Assembly (NCBI GenBank): GCA_034670405.1
Contig: JAXDDX010000043.1
Coordinates: 744,001 to 808,000, forward strand
DNA length: 64,000 nucleotides
Direction of reading: 5' to 3'
DNA from: Hoplostethus atlanticus
Taxonomy: Eukaryota; Chordata; Actinopteri; Trachichthyiformes; Trachichthyidae
This document shows, in pieces, positions 48,151 through 58,110 of this stretch; the stretch's first letter is position 1, and every line of letters begins with the position of its first letter. A program made the position numbers and the translations under genes. The notes below the pieces were generated by a model. That model saw only the letters and a list, made by a program, of their open reading frames with translations, did not search any database and was not told the DNA's origin.

Positions 48151-48849
48151 ATCCCTAAATCTAATTGGTTACAGTGATTGGCCTTTTTGTATCGGCGCAA
48201 GTAAACAAGGAAGGAGAAACAATAAAGCTTTATGTTCTATGAAGTGGTTGATGGAAGAAAAAAAAGAGTTATGTCCACTCTTTTATTTAATGACTTGTTT
48301 GATCGATTGATAGCGTGAAACGTATAGGTTGTGAACGAATCGCGAGCGTCCATGCTTCTCTATCTCCATCAGATGAATGGCAAATGTCACTGTGATGTGT
48401 GTAATGTCCGATAACAAACTCGTCGCGTTTGTTTACGTAAACGTCATCGATGACGTATCAGGGTCTTGAAGGGTTGTCCCATTTCATAGGTGGAGATTTC
48501 AACCACTACCCCTTGTGACTCTGTTCCGAGGGCCAAGCCGAATGGGATTCGGCCTAAGTAGCCTTAATCAAATAAATACGTTGATGAATATATATACATG
48601 AATCATTGCATACATACATGAATCACTATAATAATTCCAGTGTTCGCGCCCTTTGGCAATTTATTCACAATCAGTTATGGGAAAGTGGCAGAAATATTAC
48701 TGTATAACAGTTATGAATTATGTTCATTCTTTAGGCTATTTGTTTATTTATTTAGTTTAGCTCTCCTTAAATTGACCGCTGCTGCAGCCAACACCCTTCA
48801 AAACGCGCAACTTTTACTTTGAAGGTGAGCTGTCTCTGGTTGCGAGAGT
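48151..48849. mobile_element. Insertion splitting the left TIR; Harbinger-like end inside
   Basis: This stretch has no counterpart in the right TIR. From about 48235 to 48561 it matches the right end of the element at 55647-57772 (shared GATCGATTGATAGCGTGAAA, CGAATCGCGAGCGTCCATGC and AGGGTCTTGAAGGGTTGTCC). It ends GGGATTCGGCC followed by TAA. The remainder (48562-48849) is unassigned. Confidence 0.7.
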
Positions 48850-48990
48850 ACGGAGCCCGGGAAGTGACATGGATGAAAAAAAAAAAAACGATGTATTTTT
48901 GCGAGATCTCGCAATACTTTTGCGAGATCTCGCAATACTTTTTGCGGGATCTCGCAATACTTTTTGCGAGATCTCGCAATAAGATCTCGC
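48850..48990 (+). repeat. Inner TIR block with TTGCGAGATCTCGCAA array
   Basis: GTACGGAGCCCGGGAAGTGA then CATGGATG, an A run and CGATGTATTTTTGCGAGATC match the inverted block at 53580-53658. About four copies of the palindromic unit GCGAGATCTCGC with AATACTTTT spacers follow (48899-48990). They lie directly before the HECT-like gene's ATG (49027), so they could serve as transposase-binding sites, promoter elements or both. Confidence 0.85.
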
Positions 48991-49340
48991 AATACTTTCG
49001 CTCGGAATACTGTCGCTCGAAAAGTCATGGAGGAGGATTTGGAGGATTTCCTGCGGTCAAGAGACGTCCCACAAGAGGACATCTTGCACATGCAAAGAGA
49101 CAAGGTGGGCAGACAATTAATTAAATAACGTAATAATGTTACGCTAGCCGTAACTAATGTTCGCGCTCGTGGACTCCCTGCTCTAAGTTATGTCAGTCCA
49201 ATAAGCATACGTCGTTATAGTTACAGATGATTTTTACAGTATAGAAATGTATGTAATGGACTGTGTGTTAAGTAAGCCAGCTTTCTATCTGGTGTCTCTG
49301 TGTACAAACTCGATATAAATCAGGATAGTCCTAGCTTTGG

Positions 49341-49342
<2 letters not shown>

Positions 49343-49381
<39 letters not shown>
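49343..49381. repeat. (CT)n microsatellite
   Basis: CT run within the first intron of the transposon's HECT-like gene. Confidence 0.95.
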
Positions 49382-49384
<3 letters not shown>

Positions 49385-52027
49385 GTGTATTTATTTATAT
49401 TCAAGTTCAAAGTAAGCATTTCAAGTATTTCTTCTATATTATGTTTACAGGTTGACAAGGAAGTTCTGTCCATCATGACTGATGAACAACTGGCAAAATA
49501 CATCACGTCATATGGTGACAGAGTAGCTGTCCTCTCCTTCTGTCAACAAAAAAAGTGCAGCACCAATAAAGAGACTCTCTTACAGAATTTAAGGGACAAA
49601 ATAGGAGCACGGAAAATGAAATCAAAGGCAAAAGGAGTCTTGTGTGGTACCGCGATGGCAAGACAAGGAAATAGTTCAGGGGAGAAGACTTCTAGGAGGA
49701 TTGAAATTGGATGGCTTGATTTTAGCGATGATAAATACCATCAAGTGAGGACCAAAAACGGTGGAGGAACAAGACATTCAACAGTTGAAAAAACAAAAAC
49801 TGCGGCTCAGATTTTGGAAATAGGAAAAGACCTATTTTTCCCTGACGGACACTCAACCAAAGGACGAGCCGAAGAGTTTACCTTTGAAATCTGTGATTTT
49901 AAAATAGAACAGATTCCTTTAGATGAAACTGTTGGCAAACTTTATGACCAAACGAAACTGAAGCTTCTTAGATTTTATATTTGCACCAAAAAAGCACCTT
50001 CAACGGATCAGCCCTCATCTGAAGTGTCATCTGAGTCTATAGATTCCTTTCCTGAAAATTCACCTGCCAGCTTCACAGATCATCAACTGGAGCATTCATC
50101 TGACAGTGACAGTAATGAACAGGTTTGTGACAGTAGGAAAAATATTTCTAATAAATAAGAATAAATATTAATAATAAAGTATTAATAATGACAGGGGCAG
50201 ATGGAAAGAGATTGTTCTTGAAGATTAAACTTCAGGTAATAACTTCATTAAAAGATAATGCACATGTATTTCATAAACACAGGTTCCATTTTGTGCCCCA
50301 GTGTGTGTCAGAAACTTTCTATCTACAGTTTTCCAAGACTTTGTTGATGTGTGGTCAGATACATAGTAGGAAACATTTGAATGAATGTTAGTGAAAAATC
50401 TCACCTATATATTGTATGTATATGTTTGCTGCCAATATTTCATAGAGACTGCATACGTTGTGCTTTGTACTTATTTGGGTTAGTGGAGCCTCTTTGAGCC
50501 TCCAAATGCATTTTTGTGCAACATTTAATATTAAATGTGGACCATGTGTTTTTTCTCTGACATTATTTAAAATCACTGCTAACAACAACATTTTTTTATT
50601 TGAGACAGGATCTGCATTTCCACATGCAACCAAGGTCCAAAAGACAAAGATCAATATCTCAGACTGCAACAGCACAAGGTCCAGGAACATCCCATCACCC
50701 TCATTCAACCCCAACAAACATTCAAACAACTCAAACTGGCCAGGGGCTGGACATCAACGAGAGTGATCATAATGATGACAATCAGCTCCAGTCTTCTAAT
50801 GATTTCCCTGACTCCTTTGAAATTATTGATCTGACCAGTGCAGTTTCAAATGACCTCCCACAAAGAGAGCCTGAGCACGTCTCTCAAGAAATCTTTGAAG
50901 ATGTTCCAGAAGTAGACGAGGCAGATACAGTGGAATGGGATCCAGAATATGACCTTGGCGGAGCAGATGGTGATGAGATAGTTGTGATAACTTTCAACAA
51001 TGAAAATGTTGCACAGGTAAACATGAGATCATGTGATCAGGAATGTTTTGGGGTGAGGAGATAGAAATACAAATACAGGTAATAAACCAGTAAAAATACA
51101 CAAATTAAAGAAATGTACTGCAAAGTTGTCTAGAATTGTATTAAAACCAAAAGGCAAACTAGTGTAGTTTAGCAAGGTTTTTGTAAACACTGATTTGGGA
51201 CTTTTGGATTTTTTACAGACTGTTTTTTACAGCTGTTGACTGTTATTATCACAAGTACTTGTGGATTAATAGGCAGTTAGGTCAGGGCACCCAATGAGGG
51301 TATGTCCTGAGGAACATTTTTGTCGCATATGCTTCAGTGCAAATACTGTGTACTTAATTAAACTTTCAGAGTGCTGAGCTAGATGGAGTACCTATGCAGG
51401 ATTTACAACTCCCATTGTCTTCAGTTAATGTGCTGCCTACAACACTTGTGCAGTCCATACATGAGGAAGCGGTGCAAACTGCACAGGTAAGATGCATCAC
51501 TGCAATAAATATATAAATATATATAATAAATAATAATATATATAAAATAAATAATGATATTTGGACCTTGACACAAACATACTACATAAAGTTAAGATAC
51601 TTTAACCTCTGCTTCATTCATTGACTGCCCTTTTTTGTTATGTGTATGTTTTGTTCTTCTAGCAGGACAGTGGACTGAATATCTTACCGCAAGATTTACC
51701 TTTAAGTTCAAGCAGCAACCTTTTCCCATCAGCCTCAGATGGCAACTCAGGAAATCCAGAGAACCAACGACATGTATCAATTTGCAGGGTAAAGGTTGCT
51801 GAAGATCTTTTGGCTGTGTTTATGGACAGCAACATAATGAATTTGACTCTAAAGATGGACTTTGTAAATTAAAGGGCTATTGATGATGCTGGAGTGTCAA
51901 GGGAGGTTTACACTGCATTCTGGGAGCAATTTCTTGAACGGTGTGAAGGAGAAGCAGAGCAGAGCGAGTTCCAAGGCTGAGGCCAGATTTCAAGGAGGCT
52001 GAATGGCAAGCAGTCGGACGGATCTGG

Positions 52028-52759
52028 GTGAAAGGATTAGTAGACCATGGTGTCATGCCAGGGAGCCTGTCACAGGCTTTCATTTTAGCTTGCATCCATG
52101 GAATTGAGTCAGTTGATGTAGACATCCTGATGAAATCATTCCTCAACTACCTCCCTCCCGTTGAGAGATCAGCTGTTGAGAAGGCACTCCAAGGAAAAAT
52201 GGAAGAAGGTGATGAAGAGGACTTGCTCGACCTTTTTACAAGGATGGGTTCCCATTTCTTACCTCCAAAGAACAACATGACGCCTGTCATTGAAACAATG
52301 GCTCATAAAGCCATTCTCCAAGAATCCAAATTTATAGTTGATTGCTTCTCCACACCCATGGCACTTGTACAGCTGAAACTTCCAAACAAGGAAAGTGTGT
52401 TGTCTCTGTATGAGTCAAAGAAGGCCACAGGCAAAAGAGTGTCAAAACTGTTGGAAACAACAAAGGTGGTGCTGTCGCAGAGAGAACAGGCAACCTTTTA
52501 CCATCTCCAACGATATGTCAAAAATGCGGACCAAATCAAATCTGAAAAATTCCTGCGTTTCTGTACTGGTTCTTCTGTCATATGTGTTGACAAAATTATG
52601 GTGTGCTTTAATGCGGAAACTGGGCTCAGCAGAAGGCCTGTTGCTCATACCTGTGGAGCTACCCTTGAAGTACCATGTACTTACAGTTGTTACCCTGATT
52701 TTCGCACTGAATTTGACAACGTCCTGTCCAGCAACTACCTAGAAATGAACATCCTTTGA
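52028..52759 (+). CDS. HECT C-lobe-like open segment
   Basis: This is the intact last part of the broken gene. SLSQAFILACIHG, LLDLFTRMGSHFLPPKN, VIETMAHKAILQ, SLYESKKATGKR, EKFLRFCTGSSVICVDKI and RRPVAHTCGATLEVP are visible, with SCYPDFRTEFDNVLSSN and EMNIL at the end; TGA 52757-52759. In HECT ligases the Cys of the -TC- motif forms the ubiquitin thioester; here it is AHTCG. The N-lobe that binds E2 is short or strongly diverged. No ATG opens this stretch, so it is not expected to be made alone. Confidence 0.8.
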   Translation: MKGLVDHGVMPGSLSQAFILACIHGIESVDVDILMKSFLNYLPPVERSAVEKALQGKMEEGDEEDLLDLFTRMGSHFLPPKNNMTPVIETMAHKAILQESKFIVDCFSTPMALVQLKLPNKESVLSLYESKKATGKRVSKLLETTKVVLSQREQATFYHLQRYVKNADQIKSEKFLRFCTGSSVICVDKIMVCFNAETGLSRRPVAHTCGATLEVPCTYSCYPDFRTEFDNVLSSNYLEMNIL

Positions 52760-53194
52760 ACTTGAGAGCAAATAATGAAACAGCAGGTTTCATTATTTTA
52801 TGATTTATATTTAAATCATAAAAATATTATATTATTATTATTATAATTTTTTAAATAAATAAAATATTTATTTATTTTTTGTCATTGAAAAACATCTGAT
52901 GCACTGAAACGTGTGGTGAGTTAGTTTAAGTTTTCACAAGGATGATTTTATTTTTCAATATGCTGTGAAATTCACTGCTGCTTTCATTTCCGTCACCCAG
53001 CTTTAAGGCTGAGCTTAATATTGTTTAGTTTATTGCTAATAAGAAAACTTACAATGTTCTCCATCACTAGTATTGTTTTAAATTGTTTATTAATTGTCCA
53101 TGTTAAGTGTTATACCTTTTTCATTATTCAGGGAAAAACTGTTCTGCAAGAAAGTTCTGCAACTGTTAATAAAAAATATGTTTACATTGTTAAC

Positions 53195-53600
53195 AAAAAG
53201 CTCATGACTTCGTGCTATTATATTTTGCACCTCTGACATTTTATTGCTTGCAACACATCCTCTTTCCGCACACATAGTCCATGTTCTCTGCATTTAGTGT
53301 ACATTCAAGATTCAAGATTCAAGATTCAAGAGTTTTAATTGTCACATACACACACGAGGTGTGTAGTGAAATGCAAAGTGGCACCCGTGGAGCTGTCCAG
53401 AGTACTGCAGTTGGTTGCTGATGAATTCAACGAGGACCGCCAGGTCAGAATATGCTTTGTGCCGAGAGTGTCCCCTTGCGCTGAGTATTCTTTTCAGATG
53501 TCTCTCGCTTATCTGACAACCATGCCTGCTGCCAAGCACCGACTTAATGTCCTTATATTTCAGGCCTATCTCAAAATAAAAGTCAAAAGTATTGCGAGAT
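53195..53600 (-). pseudogene. Integrase/transposase N-terminus, copy 1 (truncated)
   Basis: The minus strand reads FYFEIGLKYKDIKSVLG, ISERHLKRIL, KAYSDLAVLVEFIS and SGQLHG up to 53384. After a short LINE insertion it resumes YTKCREHGLCVRKEDV and then stops near 53200. This is the helix-turn-helix part and linker of a DDE integrase seen whole at 54380-55131. The catalytic domain is absent from 52760-53195. It starts just inside the right TIR and points at the HECT-like gene. Confidence 0.8.
53306..53383 (-). mobile_element. Short LINE 3' end with (ATTCAAG)n tail
   Basis: About 78 bp identical in type to the 3' end of the LINE at 56190-56819: (ATTCAAG)n then AATTGTCACATACACACACG and GAAATGCAAAGTGGCA. 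It interrupts the integrase frame. Confidence 0.85.
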
Positions 53601-53660
53601 CTCGCAAAAATACATCGTTTTTTTTTTTTCATCCATGTCACTTCCCGGGCTCCGTACGAG
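53580..53660 (-). repeat. Inner TIR block, right side
   Basis: Inverted counterpart of 48850-48925: TATTGCGAGATCTCGCAA, a T run, CATCCATGTCACTTCCCGGG. Only one palindromic unit is present, against about four on the left. Confidence 0.85.
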
Positions 53661-53689
53661 AGGACTGAAGACGAGGACTGAAACCAATA

Positions 53690-53986
53690 ATTGTGACTGG
53701 GTCCGCCCACTTACTGCCAAAAAGAAAAAACACTCGCGAGCGAGCAGGTGAAAGTTTCGCGAGCAGGAGAGCAATGATAGTTGTGCGCGCTGCTTCGGAT
53801 TCTGCGCGCGCGCTCAAAGCATGGATTTCTCCTCGCAGGTTACAATATTGCTCGCGCGAGCAGATATATTCTGCGCGCGAGTGCTGTGAAAGCGCTCTCA
53901 AAAATAATATGTGTGCGCGGCTGTTTGAATTACGCGCGCGGTGATCTCAATTGCGCTCGCGGATTTTGTCACTCATATGCCGCCAT
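53690..53986 (-). repeat. Right terminal inverted repeat (outer block)
   Basis: Inverted match to 47851-48150 over its whole length, ending ACTCATATGCCGCCATA at the element border. Confidence 0.92.
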
Positions 53987-54379
53987 ATAGATCTTTCTGA
54001 TTATACGTGTGCACTTTTAATGAATGAAGAATTTTTAATCCAGGTCTTTTATCTGTAGTGTTTGTTCATTGTTGCATTGCTACTTTTACTTGAGTAAAGG
54101 ATCAGAATACTTATACCTTCATATACTTAATACTTATACTATTTTGGTTATCATTCAAGTCATTTTTCATGTTAAAGATATCAACATATCATGGTTCCAG
54201 CTTCTCCAATGTGAGGATGTGCTGCTTTTCCTTGTAATAATTTTGAGATTTAGAAAAAACAACAAAAAACAACATTTAATACACTCTTATCATAAGGGAG
54301 GCCATGTTTGTAAACAACGACCTACACAGACCAAACATGACGTTAGGCTATCACATCATCTCACCTGGATTAGTCCCAT

Positions 54380-55131
54380 TCAACAGAACTGCACGAGGCT
54401 TTTGTCCAAAAAACCTCCATCAAATAGGCCGTTATCCTTGAGGTCTGTCAATGAAGCTATCCAGAACTCCACGTACTCCTTGCGCAGACATCCCCACCAG
54501 GATTCTATCCTTTGGTTGGCTGTACTTGCCCCCTCCAAATAACTGTCTATACTTTGAGGTTGGTTGGGCCGAAGAAGACGTTGAAGGTCCCCTCTCACAA
54601 CTTGTGGACATCCTTTCAGGCGCTGCATGGCTTCAACATAATACCCCCCTATATATAGCCGTTCAGCCAGATCATTTTCCTGGAGAAGCCATCAATGCAG
54701 CCATTAACAGAAATGTCAAAGAGCCAGAGTTTATCGTAAGAGTCAACATGCCAAATGAAATTTGGTCCCTTTGAGGAATAATTACGTCTCCTTTTCCTCA
54801 GTGTAACCCCTCTCGGATCCAGTTCTTTGAGAATTAAGCGGACATCCTCTTTTCTCACTCATAGGCCATAGTCTCTGCATTTGGAATACATCCATCTGTA
54901 TCTGTGTAGTTGTCCAGAGTGCAGTAACTGACCATGAATAAAATTGATAGCATCCTGCAGATTACTGTAATGCTTTCTTTTAGAGAGCCCTCTCATTCTA
55001 AGTATTCATTTAAGTTTACTTTCGCTGATTACATAGCCATGCTTATCATTAAGCAGTAAAACTATATCCGCATATTTAATGCCAAGTTCAAAGTAGAATT
55101 CTATGAGCTGATCCATGCCGTGGCGTTGCAT
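54380..55131 (-). pseudogene. DDE integrase (IS3EU-like), near full-length but broken
   Basis: The minus strand from ATG 55131 opens MQRHGMDQLIEFYFELGIKY, then ISESKLK, RGLSKRKHYSNLQDAI, SGQLHRYRWMYSKCRDYGL and VRKEDVRLILKELDPRGV. The catalytic core has FIWHVDSYDKL (first Asp), GCIDGFSRKMIWL (second Asp) and, in another frame, TANQRIESWWGCLRKE (Glu), ending KSLVQFC. In-frame stops near 55005 and 54860 and a frameshift near 54635 disable it. rve-type D,D,E integrases cut and join transposon ends. Subterminal GCGAGG-AACGCAA repeats at 55160-55213 flank its start, as in copy 1. Confidence 0.85.
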
Positions 55132-55154
55132 GTCAAGAGTGGCAAATAGAGCAA

Positions 55155-55215
55155 GAGTAGTGGGATCGCAAAAGTATTGCGAGGTAACGCAAAACTTATT
55201 GCGAGGGAACGCAAA
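55155..55215. repeat. Subterminal TTGCGAGG-AACGCAA array
   Basis: Three diverged units like GCAAAAGTATTGCGAGGTAA lie upstream of the integrase start, similar in layout to the palindromic array of the element at 47851. They are probably the right end of a second, older copy. No matching outer TIR was found. Confidence 0.55.
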
Positions 55216-55439
55216 AGTAGGGGCTCACTTCGGGGCTAACCTCCCTCACTTTACCCAGCAGCTGGGAAGCAAGACACAGGAACTGTCTTGGGTCCTAAGG
55301 AGCTGCAGCATTTATTCAGAGACAAACTGAAACCTAAACTGTTCGTTTTCGGGGTAGGGGGTGTATTGGGATTGGTCCTTAGAATAGAAATGCTCCACAA
55401 GATGAAGAAGATGATGAAGATTAGTTTATTTGCAATTCC

Positions 55440-55632
55440 CCCCGCTGACCTTCCTCCAGGGACAGCGGGCAGCCTTCAATACCAGCGCCCAGGGACCAAT
55501 TCCAGGTGTAGGTCCTCATCTTGGTCAGGATGTTGCATGTTTTTAGATAGGGTTCTTTATAGGAGGAGACCCATGTGAGCACGGGGAGAACATGCAAACT
55601 CCATAGTGCTTGCAGCAGTGCAAGCACTGCGC
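55440..55632 (+). repeat. Dispersed repeat, uninterrupted copy
   Basis: It matches 39170-39228 plus 40515-40680 across the Harbinger insertion point (GGGACCAATTCCAGGTGTAG). The end ACCCATGTGAGCACGGGGAG with AACATGCAAACTCC is a common fish repeat motif. Confidence 0.8.
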
Positions 55633-55646
55633 CACCGTGCAACTAA

Positions 55647-57772
55647 GGCCCAATCCCAATACACCCCTTGCCCCTACCACTTAGCCCTCTGTTTTGCGCA
55701 TTCACGTGTAGGGGTAGGGTGTCCCGATTCTTGTTGGGATTGAGGGGTAGGGCGAAGTGCTAGGGCTACATGGCCCTCCAAACTGAGGTTTTTCAGAGGC
55801 ACACTCAAAACCGAGTGTCACGGGGAAACCCTGTGCCCTAAAACCGGGAACTGCCGAATCCGACCAGGAGGGTCCATTCGATTTAAGTAGAAGGGTTCCC
55901 AGGGGAAGAGACCAAGTGCGGTAGAGTGGGAGGGGTGTTTGTGTTTCTGTCTAGGCATTAGGCTGTTTAAAGCACCCCTTTTAAAGAAACATATTTTAAA
56001 ATAAACTTGAATGTATTTTTTAAGGATTACATATGGTAATTGAACATTGCTGTCCTTGTGACTGTTTAGGATAAGATAATTGATAATGGTCTCTTGAGTA
56101 GGTGGAGCTCACCTGTATTTAAAGGACAAAGCTGGAGCACCAAGGGGAGACAAAACCTCATAAGAGAGAGAACAACCAGAGAGAGAGACTTCAAGATTCA
56201 AGATTCAAGAAGTTTAATTGTCACATACACACACGAGGTGTGTAGTGAAATGCAAAGTGGCAATGCTTGGCAGAAATGTGCAAAATAACAGGTTCACACT
56301 ATTTACAATAACCAACACAATATTTACAATGTCACAGTTTTTAAGAGCTCTATATAAAAAACAACACAATATTTACAATAAGAGCATTTTATAAAAAAAT
56401 ATAGTAAAAAAAGGGAAAATTGTATGTATAATATAAATTATAAATTATGTGTAGTCTTTACCTAAGTGTGTGTGTGTGCATAAGAGGGGCAGTGTGTGTG
56501 TCTTGGTGGGGGCCCTGGTGAGGTCAGAGTTCACAGTCCTGATGGCCTGAGGAAAGAAACTCCGTCTCAGTCTCTCTGTTTTGGCAGCGTGACTACGGAG
56601 GCGCTTGCCTGACCGCAGCAGCTGAAACAGTCCGTTGTTGGGGTGGTGAGGATCCTTCATGATCCTGCAGGCTCTGGTTCTGCACCTCCTGGTGTATAAG
56701 TCCTGCAGGGTGGGGAGTGTAGTTCCAATAGTGCGCTCAGCCGAACGCACTACTCTCTGCAGAGCCTTCCTGTCCTGAGCGGAGCTGCTGCCAAACCAGG
56801 CAGTGATGCTACAGACCACAGCTCCTGCCTTGGGCCCAGTATTAGCGGCATAGTCAAAGAGCAGATTAGAGTTATTTTTTTGGTATTTTCCTATTTTTGG
56901 GAAAATAGTTTATTTTTGTTTTTCTTCATTTTTGCCGACCAACTTTAATGCACTGTAAATATCTGCACGGGACTCCACTGCTGTAAATAGAATTCACTTG
57001 GACTGCTGAACTTCGCCTGCATCCCTTTTCATGTGTCTGGCTGCTCGGCCAACCTCACACCGAGTGTTATGAGAAATCTCCGACAATCATCGGCAAGATG
57101 GTGGCGAACGCTGCACAAGCAACAAAAGAAAACCACAAATGTAGTATTTTCTTTGTTAATAAAGATTTAAAAATTATGATAACCATCGTATTATCTTAGT
57201 TTAATGTCGTTTCAATGTATTATAGACCTTTTCTTTATAACAAGCATAACAAAAAATTTCTAGTATGCTGATGTCTCTAGCTAATGTTACAACATTGTTT
57301 TAAGGCTGATTTGTGCATGACAGTCCTGCATTTTGACATATTTCCATGTTGCATTTCCCCCCTTTGATGGCATATGACGCCCAAAATATAACTAAACTCC
57401 AGCAGCGAAGTTGCTGCACTTGTTACGGCTCCTCTAATATCAGTGCAGACTACAGAGCACCGCTAACGCTATTCTGTCATGAAGTGGCCCGGTAATGAAG
57501 CAGTGTTCTTTTTTATTTGATGACTTGTTTGATCGATTGATAGCGTGAAACTTATAAGTTGTGAACGAATCGCGAGCGTCCATGCTTTTCTATCTCCGTC
57601 AGATAAATGCAAATATCATTGTGATAATACCATTATTGCCATAGTAATGTCGCGTCTCGTCTGTTTACGTAAATGCCATCAATGACTACTGATAAAGTAT
57701 CAGGGTCTTGAAGGGTTGTCCCATTTCATAGGGGAAGATTTCAACCAAAAAAATAAGAAATGGGATTGGGCC
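55647..57772. mobile_element. DNA transposon with GGCCCAATCCCA ends, TAA target
   Basis: The 12-bp inverted ends GGCCCAATCCCA / TGGGATTGGGCC are flanked by TAA on both sides (55644-55646 and 57773-57775). A 3-bp TAA target suggests a PIF-Harbinger relative; ISL2EU is another candidate. No transposase frame is legible. A LINE 3' end (56190-56819) is inserted inside. Its right 270 bp match 48235-48561. Confidence 0.75.
56190..56819 (-). mobile_element. LINE C-terminal ORF and 3' end
   Basis: From 56819 leftwards: ITAWFGSSSAQDRKALQRVV, LQDLYTRRCRTRA, DPHHPNNGLFQLLRSGKR and SFFPQAIRTVN. This is the C-terminal tail of a fish CR1/L2/Rex-like ORF2. A 3' UTR ends in (CTTGAAT)n at 56190-56210. The frame is open for 124 codons to a stop at 56445; the RT core is absent (5' truncation). 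Confidence 0.85.
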
Positions 57773-57849
57773 TAAGGCTACAAAAGTAATAGAGTTACAT
57801 AGCCTGCTACCAAAATTTTAAAATATACGACTTTAAAATACGACTTCTG

Positions 57850-58110
57850 TGCTGTGAAAATATTTTGACAGTAGGAACACTACAAGTTGAAAGGGGGATG
57901 CATTATTCAGCAGGGCTTGTGTTGTACCTGCCGAGAAATGCATCCCCTTTGACCTAAGGCCAGGTAAGGTTTACAAGCATGAAATTTACAGTGTAAACTC
58001 TTAGATACCCACACTATGTGCTGTGAACATCTTTTGACAGTAGGAACACTACGAGAGAAAATTGAAAGGGGGATGCATTATTCGGCAGGGTTTGTGTTGT
58101 ACCTGCTGAG
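57850..58110. repeat. Tandem duplication of a ~170-bp unit
   Basis: GTGCTGTGAAAATATTTTGA with GGGGGATGCATTATTCAGCA at 57851-57950 recurs as GTGCTGTGAACATCTTTTGA with GGGGGATGCATTATTCGGCA at 58018-58110. Each has the TTGTGTTGTACCTGC segment. No gene is seen from 57773 to 58740. 58200-58450 is CpG-richer but has no recognisable product. Confidence 0.7.

Larger units (their letters stand above)
49027..52759 (+). pseudogene. HECT-type E3 ligase-like gene of the transposon, copy 1
   Basis: Exons that join in phase 0 with GT-AG ends are 49027-49104, 49451-50122, 50609-51016, 51370-51486 and 51663 onward. Exons 1-2 start with an acidic helical segment (MTDEQLAKYI, YGDRVAVLSF). They then carry RRIEIGWLDF, YHQVRTKNGGGTRH, LFFPDGHSTKG and TVGKLYDQTKLKLLRFYICT, a domain I do not recognise. 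Exons 3-4 are acidic and disordered. The last exon carries the HECT-like region. A stop at 51870-51872 and a frameshift near 51960 break the last exon. It resembles multicopy fish proteins named G2/M phase-specific E3 ubiquitin ligase-like. Expected role: ubiquitin transfer; substrate unknown. Confidence 0.82.
47851..53986. mobile_element. IS3EU-like DNA transposon carrying a HECT-like gene
   Basis: The outer ends TATGGCGGCATATGAGTGAC (from 47850) and its exact reverse complement (to 53987) are flanked by TAGATC (47844-47849 and 53988-53993), a perfect 6-bp duplication. An alternative reading is 7 bp with one offset base. The terminal inverted repeats are about 300 bp GC-rich, then a second inverted block rich in TTGCGAGATCTCGCAA. 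The interior has a rightward multi-exon HECT-like gene and a leftward integrase start near the right end, so the two converge. The TIR plus DDE-integrase arrangement and a 6-bp duplication recall IS3EU elements; that class assignment is from memory. The copy is damaged: left TIR split by insertion, both genes broken. Confidence 0.8.

Noticed and set aside
53090-53293. 67-codon minus-strand frame as a separate gene
   Set aside because: It is an out-of-phase reading of the integrase continuation; the matching frame is the neighbouring one.
54069-54542. 157-codon + frame
   Set aside because: The minus strand there encodes the integrase remnant; the + frame has no domain.
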